From the NCBI RefSeq assembly GCF_009811555.1, contig NZ_BLIN01000005.1, positions 1,311,501-1,375,500 of the forward strand: 64,000 bases of DNA. The letters are read 5' to 3'. A program made the translations under genes and the position numbers. Origin of the DNA: Streptomyces caniferus. GTDB taxonomy: Bacteria > Actinomycetota > Actinomycetes > Streptomycetales > Streptomycetaceae. The stretch's first letter is position 1; every line of letters starts with the position of its first letter. The notes beneath the pieces are model-generated. The model saw only the letters and a program-made list of their open reading frames with translations, was not told the origin of the DNA and ran no database searches. This document shows positions 52,739-61,020 of the stretch, in pieces.

Positions 52739-52781
52739 CATGACGGCCGCTCGGCATCCCTTTCGCCGAGCGGCCGTCATG
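52739..52781. terminator. 17-bp perfect inverted repeat, bidirectional terminator
   Basis: The arms 52739-52755 and 52765-52781 (CATGACGGCCGCTCGGC and its exact complement) are separated by a 9-nt loop. The hairpin is by far the most stable I saw in the window and lies between the convergent deaminase (plus) and lipoprotein (minus) genes. Two direct GCGAAGGCGG copies precede it at 52686-52710. Confidence 0.75.
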
Positions 52782-52883
52782 ACGGGACCGGCGACCGGGG
52801 CGGGCGCGACAGACGCCCGGCCCGGGTTGCCGTCGGTCCTGGCGCGCGACCTCGCCGTCAGGACGACGAGTGCGCCCGCCGGC

Positions 52884-53987
52884 TCACTCGTACATCACAT
52901 ACTCCGGCTGCGGCCGCAGGGCCAGCACTTCCTTCGGCGTCATCAGACGGCTGCCCTTCGCGTCCTCCTCGTAGAACAGCTTGAAACCGGTGTGCAGACC
53001 GTCCGGCATGTCCTTGACCAGCCGCCGCCAGGTCCCGCGCTTCAGGCCCGGCGAGCCGATGCCGTCGGCGCTCTTGATGAGCGCCACACCCGGCTGGGGC
53101 CGCAGGGCCGACTCCTCGCCCACGACGGACTCGGCGACCTGATGGAAGACCAGCGGCTTCTGCGGCAGGTCGTGCTCCCTGACCAGCCCGGACACATAGC
53201 GGGCCACCTTGGTCAGCTCCTGCCCGTCGGTGTGCCCGTAGGTGTCGCCCGGCACCTGGCCGGAGCTCATCTCCCATTCCGGGTCGAGCGCGATGCCCAC
53301 ATCGGGGTGGACGAGCCACTCGCGCAGCGCCTTGACCTCGTCGAGCACGGACGCGCGGCCCGGCTGGATGTTGAGCAGCAACAGCGCCCGCCGGTCGCGT
53401 GCCAGGCGGTGGAAGCGGCGGATGGTGGCCGCGGGCGTCCGGGAGCGGTAGGCGCCGTCCGGGCCGGCCGTGGCATTGGCCACCGTCGCCAGAAGTTCGA
53501 GTACGGGCAGGGGTTCGCGCCCCGCGGCATAGGAGTGCGCCACCTTCTCCGCCTCGGCGGCCCGCTTCTCCGGGTCACCGGTTCCGAGCCGGCCGAGCGC
53601 CGCCGCCCCGGGCAGACCACAGAACCCGACCAGCCGGTAGCGCGGGAACAGCTCCCGGCCACCCCGCGGGAGTTCGGGACGGCGCCGCTTCGTCGGGCGG
53701 GCCGAGGGCGGCGCGGTCGCCGCACCGGACGGGCTCGGGGAGCCGGACCCGCCGGAAGGGGAGGACGATGCGCCGCCCGGCGGTGACGCCTTGGGGGCGG
53801 AGTCCGCACGGGAGGAGGGCTGCCCGCACGCCGTGAGCAGTCCCAGTCCCGCCGCTGCCGTGGCCGCGAGCAGATGACGCCGGCTCGCATCCGGCGATGG
53901 AGAGGGTGAGGACGTCGCGGGGCGACGCCCGGCCGCCCCTGCCCTGCGTATCCCGCCGTCCTCTCGCCCTGACACCTCGTCCGCCAC
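52884..53987 (-). CDS. Tat-type lipoprotein of unknown function
   Basis: A 367-residue exported protein. A twin-Arg motif (SRRHLLAATAAAGLGLL) leads to the lipobox LLTACG at about residue 53. A Ser/Gly/Pro-rich linker of about 50 residues follows. The 250-residue mature domain contains LLLLNIQPGRASVLDEVKALREWL, VGIALDPEWEM and FHQVAESVVGEES (partly cited), an alternating strand/helix pattern that could be a TIM-like barrel with acidic residues at strand ends. I do not know the family function. The GTG at 53987 has GGAGG 4 nt upstream. It is convergent with the deaminase and monocistronic. Confidence 0.82.
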   Translation of the reverse strand: MADEVSGREDGGIRRAGAAGRRPATSSPSPSPDASRRHLLAATAAAGLGLLTACGQPSSRADSAPKASPPGGASSSPSGGSGSPSPSGAATAPPSARPTKRRRPELPRGGRELFPRYRLVGFCGLPGAAALGRLGTGDPEKRAAEAEKVAHSYAAGREPLPVLELLATVANATAGPDGAYRSRTPAATIRRFHRLARDRRALLLLNIQPGRASVLDEVKALREWLVHPDVGIALDPEWEMSSGQVPGDTYGHTDGQELTKVARYVSGLVREHDLPQKPLVFHQVAESVVGEESALRPQPGVALIKSADGIGSPGLKRGTWRRLVKDMPDGLHTGFKLFYEEDAKGSRLMTPKEVLALRPQPEYVMYE

Positions 53988-54270
53988 ACTGCCTCCGTCC
54001 CCCGGCGTCCGGCCGATCGCCGGGCGCCGGCCGTCGTTCGGACCGGTCCTGTCCGTGCAGTGCGCATCTCCAGACCACTCGCGGCAAAACCCGTAGGGGA
54101 AATGATCAAGCCACGTCGCACCGGGCCTTCCCCTCCGTTCACCTGCCTTTCCTCGCGCCGCCACCCGGCGCGCCGACGATCCGGCGCCGCGGTCGCCCGA
54201 CCCGGACCGCGGTCGCCCGACCCTGGCGCCGCAGGCCCCGGTGGACGCCGCCGCTGCGGGCCCCTCCACG

Positions 54271-54276
54271 TAGCGT
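54271..54276 (+). promoter_or_regulatory. -10 element TAGCGT of a leaderless gene
   Basis: TAGCGT ends exactly 6 nt before the GTG at 54283. Confidence 0.55.
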
Positions 54277-54282
54277 GAGGAC

Positions 54283-55011
54283 GTGACCCGCCCGCCACGC
54301 CTCGAAGCCCTCGCCCCCTCCCCCGAAGCGGCCCGCCACCTCACCCCCGTCCGCCGTCTCTGGTACGCGGCCTACGGCTCCAACATGCATCTCGACCGCC
54401 TGACCTGCTATTTGGCCGGTGGGCGACCCCCCGGCGGGCTGCGCACCCACCCCGGCTGCCGGGATCCCCGCCGCCCCGCGCGTACGGAACCGGTCCTGCT
54501 GCCCGGTCTGCTGTACTTCGCCACCGAATCGGAGGTGTGGACCGGTGGCAGGGCCTTCTACGACCCCGGCCCCGGCCTCCGGCCCGCCGACGGCACGGGC
54601 GGCCGGCGGACCGGAGGCGGTGAACTGCCCGCCCGGGCCTATCTGCTGACGCTCTCCCAGTTCTCGGATATCGCCGCTCAGGAGATGTACCGGGAGCCCG
54701 GTGAGGATCTCGACCTGACGGAGGCGCTCACCCGCGGCCGGGCCCGGATCGGACCCGGCAGGTACGAGACCCTGGTGTGCGCCGGACTGCTGGACGGGGA
54801 CCCGGTGCTGACCTTCACCGCCCCCTGGAGCAGCCGGGACGTGGCCGCGAACCCGCCCTCGGCGGCCTACCTCCGGCACATCGCGGCAGGGATCGTCGCC
54901 GCCCACGGCTGGAGCCCGCACCAGGCCGCCGCGTACCTCGCCGGCTGCCCGGGAGCCGCGGGGCACTGGACGGCGACGGAGATCGCGGCGCTGCTCGACG
55001 CCCCGTGGTGA
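54283..55011 (+). CDS. Gamma-glutamylcyclotransferase-fold protein
   Basis: A 242-residue protein whose YAAYGSNMHLDRL (about residues 28-40) is the conserved loop of the gamma-glutamylcyclotransferase-like fold. The remainder (RAYLLTLSQFSDIAAQEMYREPG and YETLVCAGLLDGDPVLTFTAP, partly cited) matches an actinobacterial family that databases often label histone deacetylase without good reason. The catalytic Glu of true cyclotransferases is not clearly placed, so activity is uncertain. A leaderless start is likely. The DHFR-like gene follows after about 120 bp. Confidence 0.8.
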   Translation: MTRPPRLEALAPSPEAARHLTPVRRLWYAAYGSNMHLDRLTCYLAGGRPPGGLRTHPGCRDPRRPARTEPVLLPGLLYFATESEVWTGGRAFYDPGPGLRPADGTGGRRTGGGELPARAYLLTLSQFSDIAAQEMYREPGEDLDLTEALTRGRARIGPGRYETLVCAGLLDGDPVLTFTAPWSSRDVAANPPSAAYLRHIAAGIVAAHGWSPHQAAAYLAGCPGAAGHWTATEIAALLDAPW

Positions 55012-55130
55012 CCGGCCCGTTCCTCCCGGCACGCCGTCCGCTCATACCGGCCGCTGCTGGAACCGTTCCGGGCACACTGGTGCCATCCGGTCGACGGACG
55101 CCGGGCCCGAGGACTGCAGCGAGGACCGTG

Positions 55131-55712
55131 ATGCGGAAGATCATCTTGTCGATGTCGGTGTCCCTGGACGGTTTCATCGAGAGGCCGGACCGCCGGATCG
55201 ACTGGCATCTGGTCGACGACGAGCTGCACCGTTACTTCAACGAGCACCTCAAGGGGATGGGCGCCTTCCTGAGCGGCCGGGTCACCCATGAACTCATGGC
55301 GGAGTTCTGGCCGACGGCGGACGCCGATCCCGCCAATGCCGGACCCATGGCCGAGTTCGCCGGGATCTGGCGGGACACTCCCAAGATCGTGTTCTCCCGG
55401 ACCCTGGAACGGGCCGACTGGAACACCACCATCATGCGCGACGTCGTCCCCGAAGAGATCATGGCGCTCAAGGCGCAGCCGGGCGGAGACCTGGTGCTCA
55501 GCGGCGCCGATCTCGCCGCCGCCTTCATGGCGCACGACCTGATCGACGAGTACCGCGTCTACGTCCACCCGGTCCTCATCGGCCGGGGCAAACCCCTCTT
55601 CCCCACCACGGATGCCACGACCGCACTGCGGCTCGCCGGGACCCGGACCTTCGGCAACGGCGTCGTCCTCCTCCACTACCGGCGTGCCGAGGATTCCGCG
55701 ACGACGGGCTGA
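55131..55712 (+). CDS. Dihydrofolate reductase family protein (RibD C-terminal-like)
   Basis: A 193-residue protein with the DHFR/RibD-C fold: MSVSLDGFIERPD at the start, LSGRVTHELMAEFWP (NADPH-binding region) and LVLSGADLAAAFMAHDLIDEYRVYVHPVLIGRGKPLF (partly cited). Members reduce pterin-like or other heterocyclic substrates. A role in normal folate metabolism is unlikely given the YwjB/YyaP-like sequence. GAGGA lies about 7 nt before the ATG. It is convergent with the HAD gene. Confidence 0.88.
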   Translation: MRKIILSMSVSLDGFIERPDRRIDWHLVDDELHRYFNEHLKGMGAFLSGRVTHELMAEFWPTADADPANAGPMAEFAGIWRDTPKIVFSRTLERADWNTTIMRDVVPEEIMALKAQPGGDLVLSGADLAAAFMAHDLIDEYRVYVHPVLIGRGKPLFPTTDATTALRLAGTRTFGNGVVLLHYRRAEDSATTG

Positions 55713-55801
55713 CCGGACGCACCGACCGCCCAGGGCCGCACCGGTCCGCCGACGGCGTCCCGTCCGCGCCTGCCGTCACCGGGCGCGCCGCACCCGCACG
55801 G

Positions 55802-56605
55802 TCACCGCAGACCGAGCAGGCCGGGCAGCTCGGCGAAGGAATCGAGCACATGGTCCGGTGTGCCGTCGGCGGCCCGGTGGGTCTCCGGGAGATATTTGCC
55901 GGTCCTGACGAGCACCCCGGTGATCCCGCAGCGCTGGGCCGCCAGCACATCGGACTCGATGTCGTCGCCCACCATGAGCGCTTCCGCGGCCGGGACGCCG
56001 AGGTGTGCCAGCGCGGTGGCGAAGAAGGCCGCCGCCGGTTTGCCGGTGACCGTCGCCTCGACGCCGGCCGCCCGTTCCAGCCCCGGCAGGAAGGCCCCGG
56101 TGTCCAGGTCGAGCCCGTCCGCCGTACGCCAGTACAGGTTGCGGTGCATGGCGACCAGCCGGGCACCGCGCTGCAGGTCCCGGAAGGCGCTGTTGAGGGC
56201 CGGGTAGCCGAACGCATCGCCCGCACCGCCGAGGACGATCACCTCCGGCGCGTCCCGGTCCTCCTCGCCCGTCCCCTCCTCCCCCATCAGCGTCACACCT
56301 GTCAGGTCCTCGCGGACGTCGCCGCTGTTGATCAGCCGGCAGCGTGCCTGCGGATGGTGTGCGCGCAGGTAGGCGGCGGTGACGGCGGGGGCGGTCAGGA
56401 TGTCGTCGACACCGACCGGAAATCCCTCCCCGGCCAGCCGCCCGGCGACCGCCGCGCGGGTCCGCGAGGTGGTGTTGGTGACCAGTACCAGCGGGAGCCC
56501 CGCGGCGCGCAGCCCTTCCATCGCCGCCACCGTGCCCGGCAGCGCCTTCCAGGAGACGGTGAGCACGCCGTCGATATCGATCAGGACCGCTCCGATTCCC
56601 TTCAT
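55802..56605 (-). CDS. HAD superfamily IIA hydrolase (NagD/PGP-like phosphatase)
   Basis: A 267-residue HAD phosphatase. Motif I is LIDIDGVLTV (the usual first Asp nucleophile and second acid/base Asp), motif II is LVTNTTSRT, motif III Lys is in TGKPAAAFF and motif IV is VGDDIESDVLAAQRCG. The type IIA cap lies between motifs II and III. Closest in type to phospholysine/pyrophosphate phosphatase and NagD-like enzymes. The substrate is unknown. The ATG at 56605 is 6 nt after TACCGT on the minus strand with no ribosome-binding site, suggesting leaderless translation. Confidence 0.9.
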   Translation of the reverse strand: MKGIGAVLIDIDGVLTVSWKALPGTVAAMEGLRAAGLPLVLVTNTTSRTRAAVAGRLAGEGFPVGVDDILTAPAVTAAYLRAHHPQARCRLINSGDVREDLTGVTLMGEEGTGEEDRDAPEVIVLGGAGDAFGYPALNSAFRDLQRGARLVAMHRNLYWRTADGLDLDTGAFLPGLERAAGVEATVTGKPAAAFFATALAHLGVPAAEALMVGDDIESDVLAAQRCGITGVLVRTGKYLPETHRAADGTPDHVLDSFAELPGLLGLR

Positions 56606-56611
56606 ACGCCG

Positions 56612-56617
56612 ACGGTA
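56612..56617 (-). promoter_or_regulatory. -10 element TACCGT of the HAD gene
   Basis: TACCGT on the minus strand lies 6 nt before the ATG at 56605. Confidence 0.5.
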
Positions 56618-56751
56618 ACCACCCCCGGCCATGGCCGGCCCGGCGTCCGGGCAGCGGGGCGGCCCGACTTGCGAAGCCCCCGGGGATGGGGTTACTTCGA
56701 AGAGAGGTGTGGACGCGGCAACCGTCTCCCCTGGACTAGGGGGTGCACACT

Positions 56752-58080
56752 GTGCTGTTCACCGACCGCGCGGACGCGGGGCATCGCCTCGCCGAATCGC
56801 TGCAGCATCTGCAGGGGGAAGAACCCGTCGTGCTGGGACTGCCCCGTGGCGGGGTCCCGGTGGCCTTCGAAGTGGCCCGGGCGCTCCGGGCGCCGCTCGA
56901 TGTGATCGTGGTCCGCAAGCTGGGGGTTCCCTACCAGCGCGAGCTGGGTTTCGGCGCCATCGGCGAGGGCGGCGTACGCGTGATCAGCGACGACATCGTC
57001 CGCCGTGGCCGCCTCGACCAGGCCGACCTGGCCTCCGTGGAGCACGCCGAGGCGGCCGAGCTGACCCGCCAGGCGGAACGCTTCCGCGCCGGACGCCCCC
57101 GGCTCGATCTCGCCGGCCGCACGGCGATCGTCGTGGACGACGGGATCGCCACCGGCGCCACCGCGGCGGCCGCCTGCCAGGTGGTACGCGCGCAGGGCGC
57201 GGCCCGGGTGGTGCTCGCGGTGCCCGTGGCGCCGCCGGACGCGGCCGAGCGGCTCCGCGGCGCGACCGATGAATTCGTCTGCCTGTCCACCCCGTTCGCC
57301 TTCTCCGCCGTCGGCGAGTGGTACCGGGACTTCTCCCAGACGCCGGACGACGAGGTCGTCGCGCTGCTGGCACGGGCCGCGGCCGACCCCGGGCCGGCCG
57401 GCCCCCAGCAGCGCGCCGGAGCGCCCGGCGGGGCGGGTGCGGAGACGGATGTGGCGGAGGAGGTGGCGATCGACGCCGCCGGGGTCCGGCTCACCGGGGA
57501 CCTCACCGTGCCGGCGGGCAGCCGGGCCGTGGTGATGTTCGCTCACGGCTCGGGCAGCAGCCGGCACAGCCCGCGCAACCGCCTGGTCGCCGCGGCCCTG
57601 AACGACGCGGGCCTGGGCACCTTGCTCTTCGACCTGCTCACACCGGCGGAGGAGGCCCACCGGGCGAACGTCTTCGACATCGACACCCTCGCCGGGCGGC
57701 TGACGGACGCCACCGGGTGGCTGCGCGGCCGCATCGCCGGCCCGGTCGGCTACTTCGGCGCCAGCACCGGAGCCGCGGCGGCGCTGCGGGCCGCCGCGTC
57801 CCCCGGCGCGGACATCGCCGCCGTGGTCTCCCGCGGCGGCCGCCCCGACCTCGCCGGACCACTGCTCTCCGGCGTACGGGCGCCGACGCTGCTCATCGTG
57901 GGCGGCAACGACCCCCTGGTCCTCGACCTCAACCGCGAGGCCGAGGCGGCCCTGCGCGGGGAGACCCGTCTGGAGATCGTGCCCGGCGCCACCCATCTCT
58001 TCGAGGAACGCGGCGCCCTCCAGCAGGTCGCCGCCCTCGCCCGGGACTGGTTCATCAGCCACATGGTGATACCGGCATAG
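56752..58080 (+). CDS. Phosphoribosyltransferase fused to an alpha/beta hydrolase
   Basis: A 442-residue two-domain protein. Residues 1-205 are a type I phosphoribosyltransferase: VLGLPRGGVPVAFEVA, the PRPP loop VVDDGIATGATAAAA (about 125-140). Residues 230-440 are a dienelactone-hydrolase-like alpha/beta hydrolase with MFAHGSGSSRHSPRNR, the nucleophile Ser in YFGASTGAAAAL, and NDPLVLDLN then GATHLFEE for Asp and His. The pairing recurs in actinobacteria and proteobacteria, but its reaction is unknown. GTG 56752 has AGGGGG 8 nt upstream; GTG 56743 is the alternative. Confidence 0.88.
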   Translation: MLFTDRADAGHRLAESLQHLQGEEPVVLGLPRGGVPVAFEVARALRAPLDVIVVRKLGVPYQRELGFGAIGEGGVRVISDDIVRRGRLDQADLASVEHAEAAELTRQAERFRAGRPRLDLAGRTAIVVDDGIATGATAAAACQVVRAQGAARVVLAVPVAPPDAAERLRGATDEFVCLSTPFAFSAVGEWYRDFSQTPDDEVVALLARAAADPGPAGPQQRAGAPGGAGAETDVAEEVAIDAAGVRLTGDLTVPAGSRAVVMFAHGSGSSRHSPRNRLVAAALNDAGLGTLLFDLLTPAEEAHRANVFDIDTLAGRLTDATGWLRGRIAGPVGYFGASTGAAAALRAAASPGADIAAVVSRGGRPDLAGPLLSGVRAPTLLIVGGNDPLVLDLNREAEAALRGETRLEIVPGATHLFEERGALQQVAALARDWFISHMVIPA

Positions 58081-58117
58081 CCCCTCGGGGGCCTTGCCCC
58101 GGGCCCGCCCTCAGGCC

Positions 58118-58441
58118 TCAGTCGATGGTGATCTCGCCCATCGCACTCCAGCCGTCCGCACCCTCGATGGTGGTGCTGACAATGTCCGGGGTGCGGCGCA
58201 GCAGCGGACGCATCGTCTCGATTCCGGCGCGGAAGTGGTCGGAATTGACGTGCGCCTCGGCGGCGTCGTCCTGGAATGCCTCGACCAGGACATAGGTGTT
58301 CGGGTCCTCGATGCTGCGGGACCATTCGAACCACAGGTTGCCGGGCTCGGCACGGGTGGCGCTGGTGAAGGATTCGACGTGCTGCGGCCACTCTTCGACG
58401 TACTCGGGCTTCACGGGGAACTTGACGACAATGAAGATCAT
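58118..58441 (-). CDS. Putative quinol/antibiotic biosynthesis monooxygenase (single ABM domain)
   Basis: A 107-residue ABM protein of the YgiN/LsrG-like type. FIVVKFPVKPEYVEEWPQHVESF, EPGNLWFEWSRS and FVLVEAF-type strand (YVLVEAFQDDAAEAHVNSDHF, partly cited) are the usual elements. It would form a dimer and oxidise or bind a small quinone-like molecule. The ATG at 58441 is 6 nt after TAGACT on the minus strand. It is convergent with the phosphoribosyltransferase fusion. Confidence 0.9.
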   Translation of the reverse strand: MIFIVVKFPVKPEYVEEWPQHVESFTSATRAEPGNLWFEWSRSIEDPNTYVLVEAFQDDAAEAHVNSDHFRAGIETMRPLLRRTPDIVSTTIEGADGWSAMGEITID

Positions 58442-58447
58442 CCATCG

Positions 58448-58453
58448 AGTCTA
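58448..58453 (-). promoter_or_regulatory. -10 element TAGACT of the ABM gene
   Basis: TAGACT on the minus strand lies exactly 6 nt before the ATG at 58441. Confidence 0.55.
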
Positions 58454-58514
58454 GGACACCCGGTGCCGGCCGGCGCCAACCGGGGCAATTGCGCAGCCGT
58501 CACGTATGCGGCCG

Positions 58515-59153
58515 TCATGCCCGGTCGCCCGCATCGGGCCCGGCCGCCGAGGGGCGGTTCAACGATTTCACGAGCAGCACGCCCACCACGATCAGCGCTG
58601 TCCCGAGCCACACCGGCCCGGCGCCGAAGGCGAGCACCACGATGCCCACCGGGGTCAGATAGCCCGCGAGCGGCAGGAGCATGTCGCTGACCGGCGGTTC
58701 CTCCGGTCCGGGCAGCCCCTGTTCGCGCCGGGCCCGTGCGCGCACGACGTCCGGGTACCACCGGGTGAACTGCAGCGCGACGATGATGGCTGCGATCTGG
58801 ATGATCCATCCCGTCCACAGGTTATTGGAATTGTGCAGCACAAGGTCGCCATAGGCGCCTGCTATCGCCGCCACTCCGAAAGCCGCACCCCATACCCCCG
58901 TGATGCAGTAATTGGTGCGCAGAAACCTGGGATCGTCCCAGAACTCGCGAGGAACTTGTTCTCGCGCGTACTGCAACGTAAACGGCACTCCGACCGCCAT
59001 GGACCGAGGGAAATCACCAGGAGCGCGATATTCGAAACCTCTCCCGAGTAATTCTCCAGCCAGCGGAGCGTGCCCGGGGAGGCGACAATACCGATGACCG
59101 CCATCGCCGCGAAGAACACGACGTCGGCGATCTCGAGGATTTTGACTCTCCAC
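58515..59153 (-). pseudogene. Four-helix membrane protein, frame split between two reading frames
   Basis: Two overlapping minus-strand frames look like one protein. The upstream part, about 59146 to 59010, reads KILEIADVVFFAAMAVIGIV..TLRWLENYSGEVSNIALLVISLG with a membrane helix. The downstream part, from about 59008 to 58515, reads SMAVGVPFTLQYAREQVPREFWDDPRF and then three helices. They join smoothly if one base is added in the CTCGGTCC at about 59006-59012. A GTG (59153) preceded by GGGAG lies in the second frame, so a compensating shift near 59144 would also be needed, or the start lies elsewhere. Either a real decayed gene or a sequencing error. Its base composition is more A/T-rich than its neighbours. 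Function unknown. Confidence 0.6.
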
Positions 59154-59354
59154 GCTAAACCTCGGCAACGGCTCCCTCTACTCGGCTGCCGGACGGCACG
59201 GAGGCGGGCCGGCCACGGCGCACGGCAGCGGGCAGCGGGCAGCGGGCAGCGGGCAGTGGACAGCGGGCAGAAACCGTGAACGGTACGGCCGTTTCCCGCC
59301 CTTGCGCGCCGCCCGTGATCAACAGCGGCACGCCATCCCCCCGTTCACACCACT

Positions 59355-59396
59355 GTGGGCCCCTCGCGTCCGCCGAAGCGGAGGCGAGGAGCCCAC
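59355..59396 (-). terminator. Terminator with UUCG tetraloop after the bL37 gene
   Basis: Arms 59355-59373 and 59378-59396 pair over 19 positions with two mismatches around a 4-nt loop. On the minus strand the loop reads TTCG closed by a C-G pair, the exceptionally stable C(UUCG)G form. It begins 41 bp after the bL37 stop. Confidence 0.65.
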
Positions 59397-59436
59397 CAAA
59401 CCCCCTCGGGGAGGGCCTTCAGGTCACCGTCCTGAT

Positions 59437-59514
59437 TCAGGACTGCGGCCGCTTGCCGTGGTTGGCTCCGTTCTTGCGACGGGCCTTCTTCTTACGACGG
59501 CGCTTCGATGACAT
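59437..59514 (-). CDS. 50S ribosomal protein bL37
   Basis: A 25-codon gene encoding MSSKRRRKKKARRKNG.. and ending ANHGKRPQS. The very basic composition and the ANHGKRP end match bL37, a small actinobacterial protein of the large ribosomal subunit first seen in mycobacterial ribosome structures. A strong ribosome-binding site (GAAGGGAG) lies 5 nt before the ATG, and a UUCG terminator follows the stop, so the gene is a complete unit. It is too short for routine gene finding. The identification rests on my memory of the family. Confidence 0.85.
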   Translation of the reverse strand: MSSKRRRKKKARRKNGANHGKRPQS

Positions 59515-59686
59515 GGCGTCTCCCTTCCTCGGAGTCTCAGCGATGCTTTTCGCCGAATTTCTACCACTTCACAACGGTATCTCGCCCGGCGATCATGAGG
59601 CCGCGTACCCAGCCCACCGGGGCCCACCCCACTCCGGGTTGTGAAACAGCCCACGGACGTGTGGTGCGGGTACGTACGTCACGACC

Positions 59687-60892
59687 CTACAGATCTGCCT
59701 CCTCGCCGAGGTACAGACCGGCGAACGCCTGCGCCGCGGACTGTGACCCCAGCAGCCGCCGCAGGCGCGCGGAGGCCGTGCCCGCCTGGAACCGGTCGCC
59801 GGACGAGGCGCCGTGCAGCATGTAGGAGAGCCACTGCGAGAACTCCAGGTACTGCCAGACCCGCCGCAGACAGGCCGGTCCGTACCCGTCGAGGCCGCTG
59901 TCGTCGCCCTGGTAGTGCGCGATCAGCGCCTCGCCGAGCAGCAGCGCGTCATGAAGCGCGAGGTTCATGCCCTTGGCGGCGATCGGCGCGACCAGATGCG
60001 CCGAGTCGCCCGCCAGGTAGACCCGGCCGTACGCCATCGGTTCGACGACGTAGTCGTGCATGTCCAGGACCACCTTCTCGATCAGCGGTCCTTCGGTCAG
60101 CGGCGGTGCGCCGGCGGCGCCGAGCCGGGCCTGCAGTTCCTCCCATACCCGCGTGTGCGACCAGTTCCCGGCGTCCTCGCCGGGCTCGACCTGGAGGTAG
60201 TAGCGGGTGACCTGGGGACTGCGGGCCATATGGGCACCGAATCCGCGCTCATGGATGCCGAAGACCACTCCCTCGGCGGACGGCGGCGCCTCCGCGAGGA
60301 GCGCGAGCCAGGCCACGCCGTGGTCATGACGGGTGAGGACCGCCCGGCCGTCGGGTATGGCCGCGCGGCTCACCCCGCGCGCGCCGTCGCAGCCCGCGAT
60401 GAAGTCGCACTCGATACGGTGCCGGGCGCCGGTCACCGGGTCGGTGTAGGAGACCGCCGGCCGGTCCCCGTCGATGTCGTGCAGCTCCACCTCGCGCACG
60501 CCGAAGCGCACTTCCCCGCCCGCCTTGTCCGCGTACGACGCCACGAGGTCGGTGACCAGCAACGGCTGCGGGTAGACGTAGTGGTGCCGCCCCGACAGCT
60601 CCGCGGTCCGTACGGTGTGCCGCTCGCCGTCGAACCGGAACTCGAACTCGCCCTGGGTGTCGGCCCGTTCGAGCAGCCGGTCGGCCAGTCCGTGCCGGGC
60701 CAGCGCGTGCACCACCCACTCCTCCATGAACCCGGCGCGCGGGCGCTGCTCGATGAACTCCCTGCTCTCCGCTTCCAGCAGCACACAGTCGACTCCGGCG
60801 GCACGCAGCAGATTCGCCACGGTGAGTCCGGCGGGCCCGGCTCCGACGATGACGACGCGGGTGCGCGTGAGGAGGGAGGGGGTGGAGGACAC
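59687..60892 (-). CDS. pobA: 4-hydroxybenzoate 3-monooxygenase-like FAD hydroxylase
   Basis: A 401-residue aromatic hydroxylase. VVIVGAGPAGLTVANLL binds the FAD ADP part, AGCDGARGVSR is the DG motif for FAD and NADPH, and YLAGDSAHLVAPIAAKGMNLALHDA (partly cited) is the GD motif in the form found in PobA. Length and the C-terminal YSQ-type region (LEFSQWLSYMLHG) agree with p-hydroxybenzoate hydroxylase, which makes protocatechuate. The GTG at 60892 has AAGGGAA about 9 nt upstream. No pobR or pca genes are adjacent. Confidence 0.88.
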   Translation of the reverse strand: MSSTPSLLTRTRVVIVGAGPAGLTVANLLRAAGVDCVLLEAESREFIEQRPRAGFMEEWVVHALARHGLADRLLERADTQGEFEFRFDGERHTVRTAELSGRHHYVYPQPLLVTDLVASYADKAGGEVRFGVREVELHDIDGDRPAVSYTDPVTGARHRIECDFIAGCDGARGVSRAAIPDGRAVLTRHDHGVAWLALLAEAPPSAEGVVFGIHERGFGAHMARSPQVTRYYLQVEPGEDAGNWSHTRVWEELQARLGAAGAPPLTEGPLIEKVVLDMHDYVVEPMAYGRVYLAGDSAHLVAPIAAKGMNLALHDALLLGEALIAHYQGDDSGLDGYGPACLRRVWQYLEFSQWLSYMLHGASSGDRFQAGTASARLRRLLGSQSAAQAFAGLYLGEEADL

Positions 60893-61020
60893 GTCGCGGG
60901 GTTCCCTTCGGATGAGCAGAACGATCGCACGCAGTATGGCGGTTGCCGGACGCGGACGATCCGGCGGCCCGGTCGCCCGTACGGGGCGCCGGACCACCGG
61001 CCCGTTCTCACGGGTTCGGC

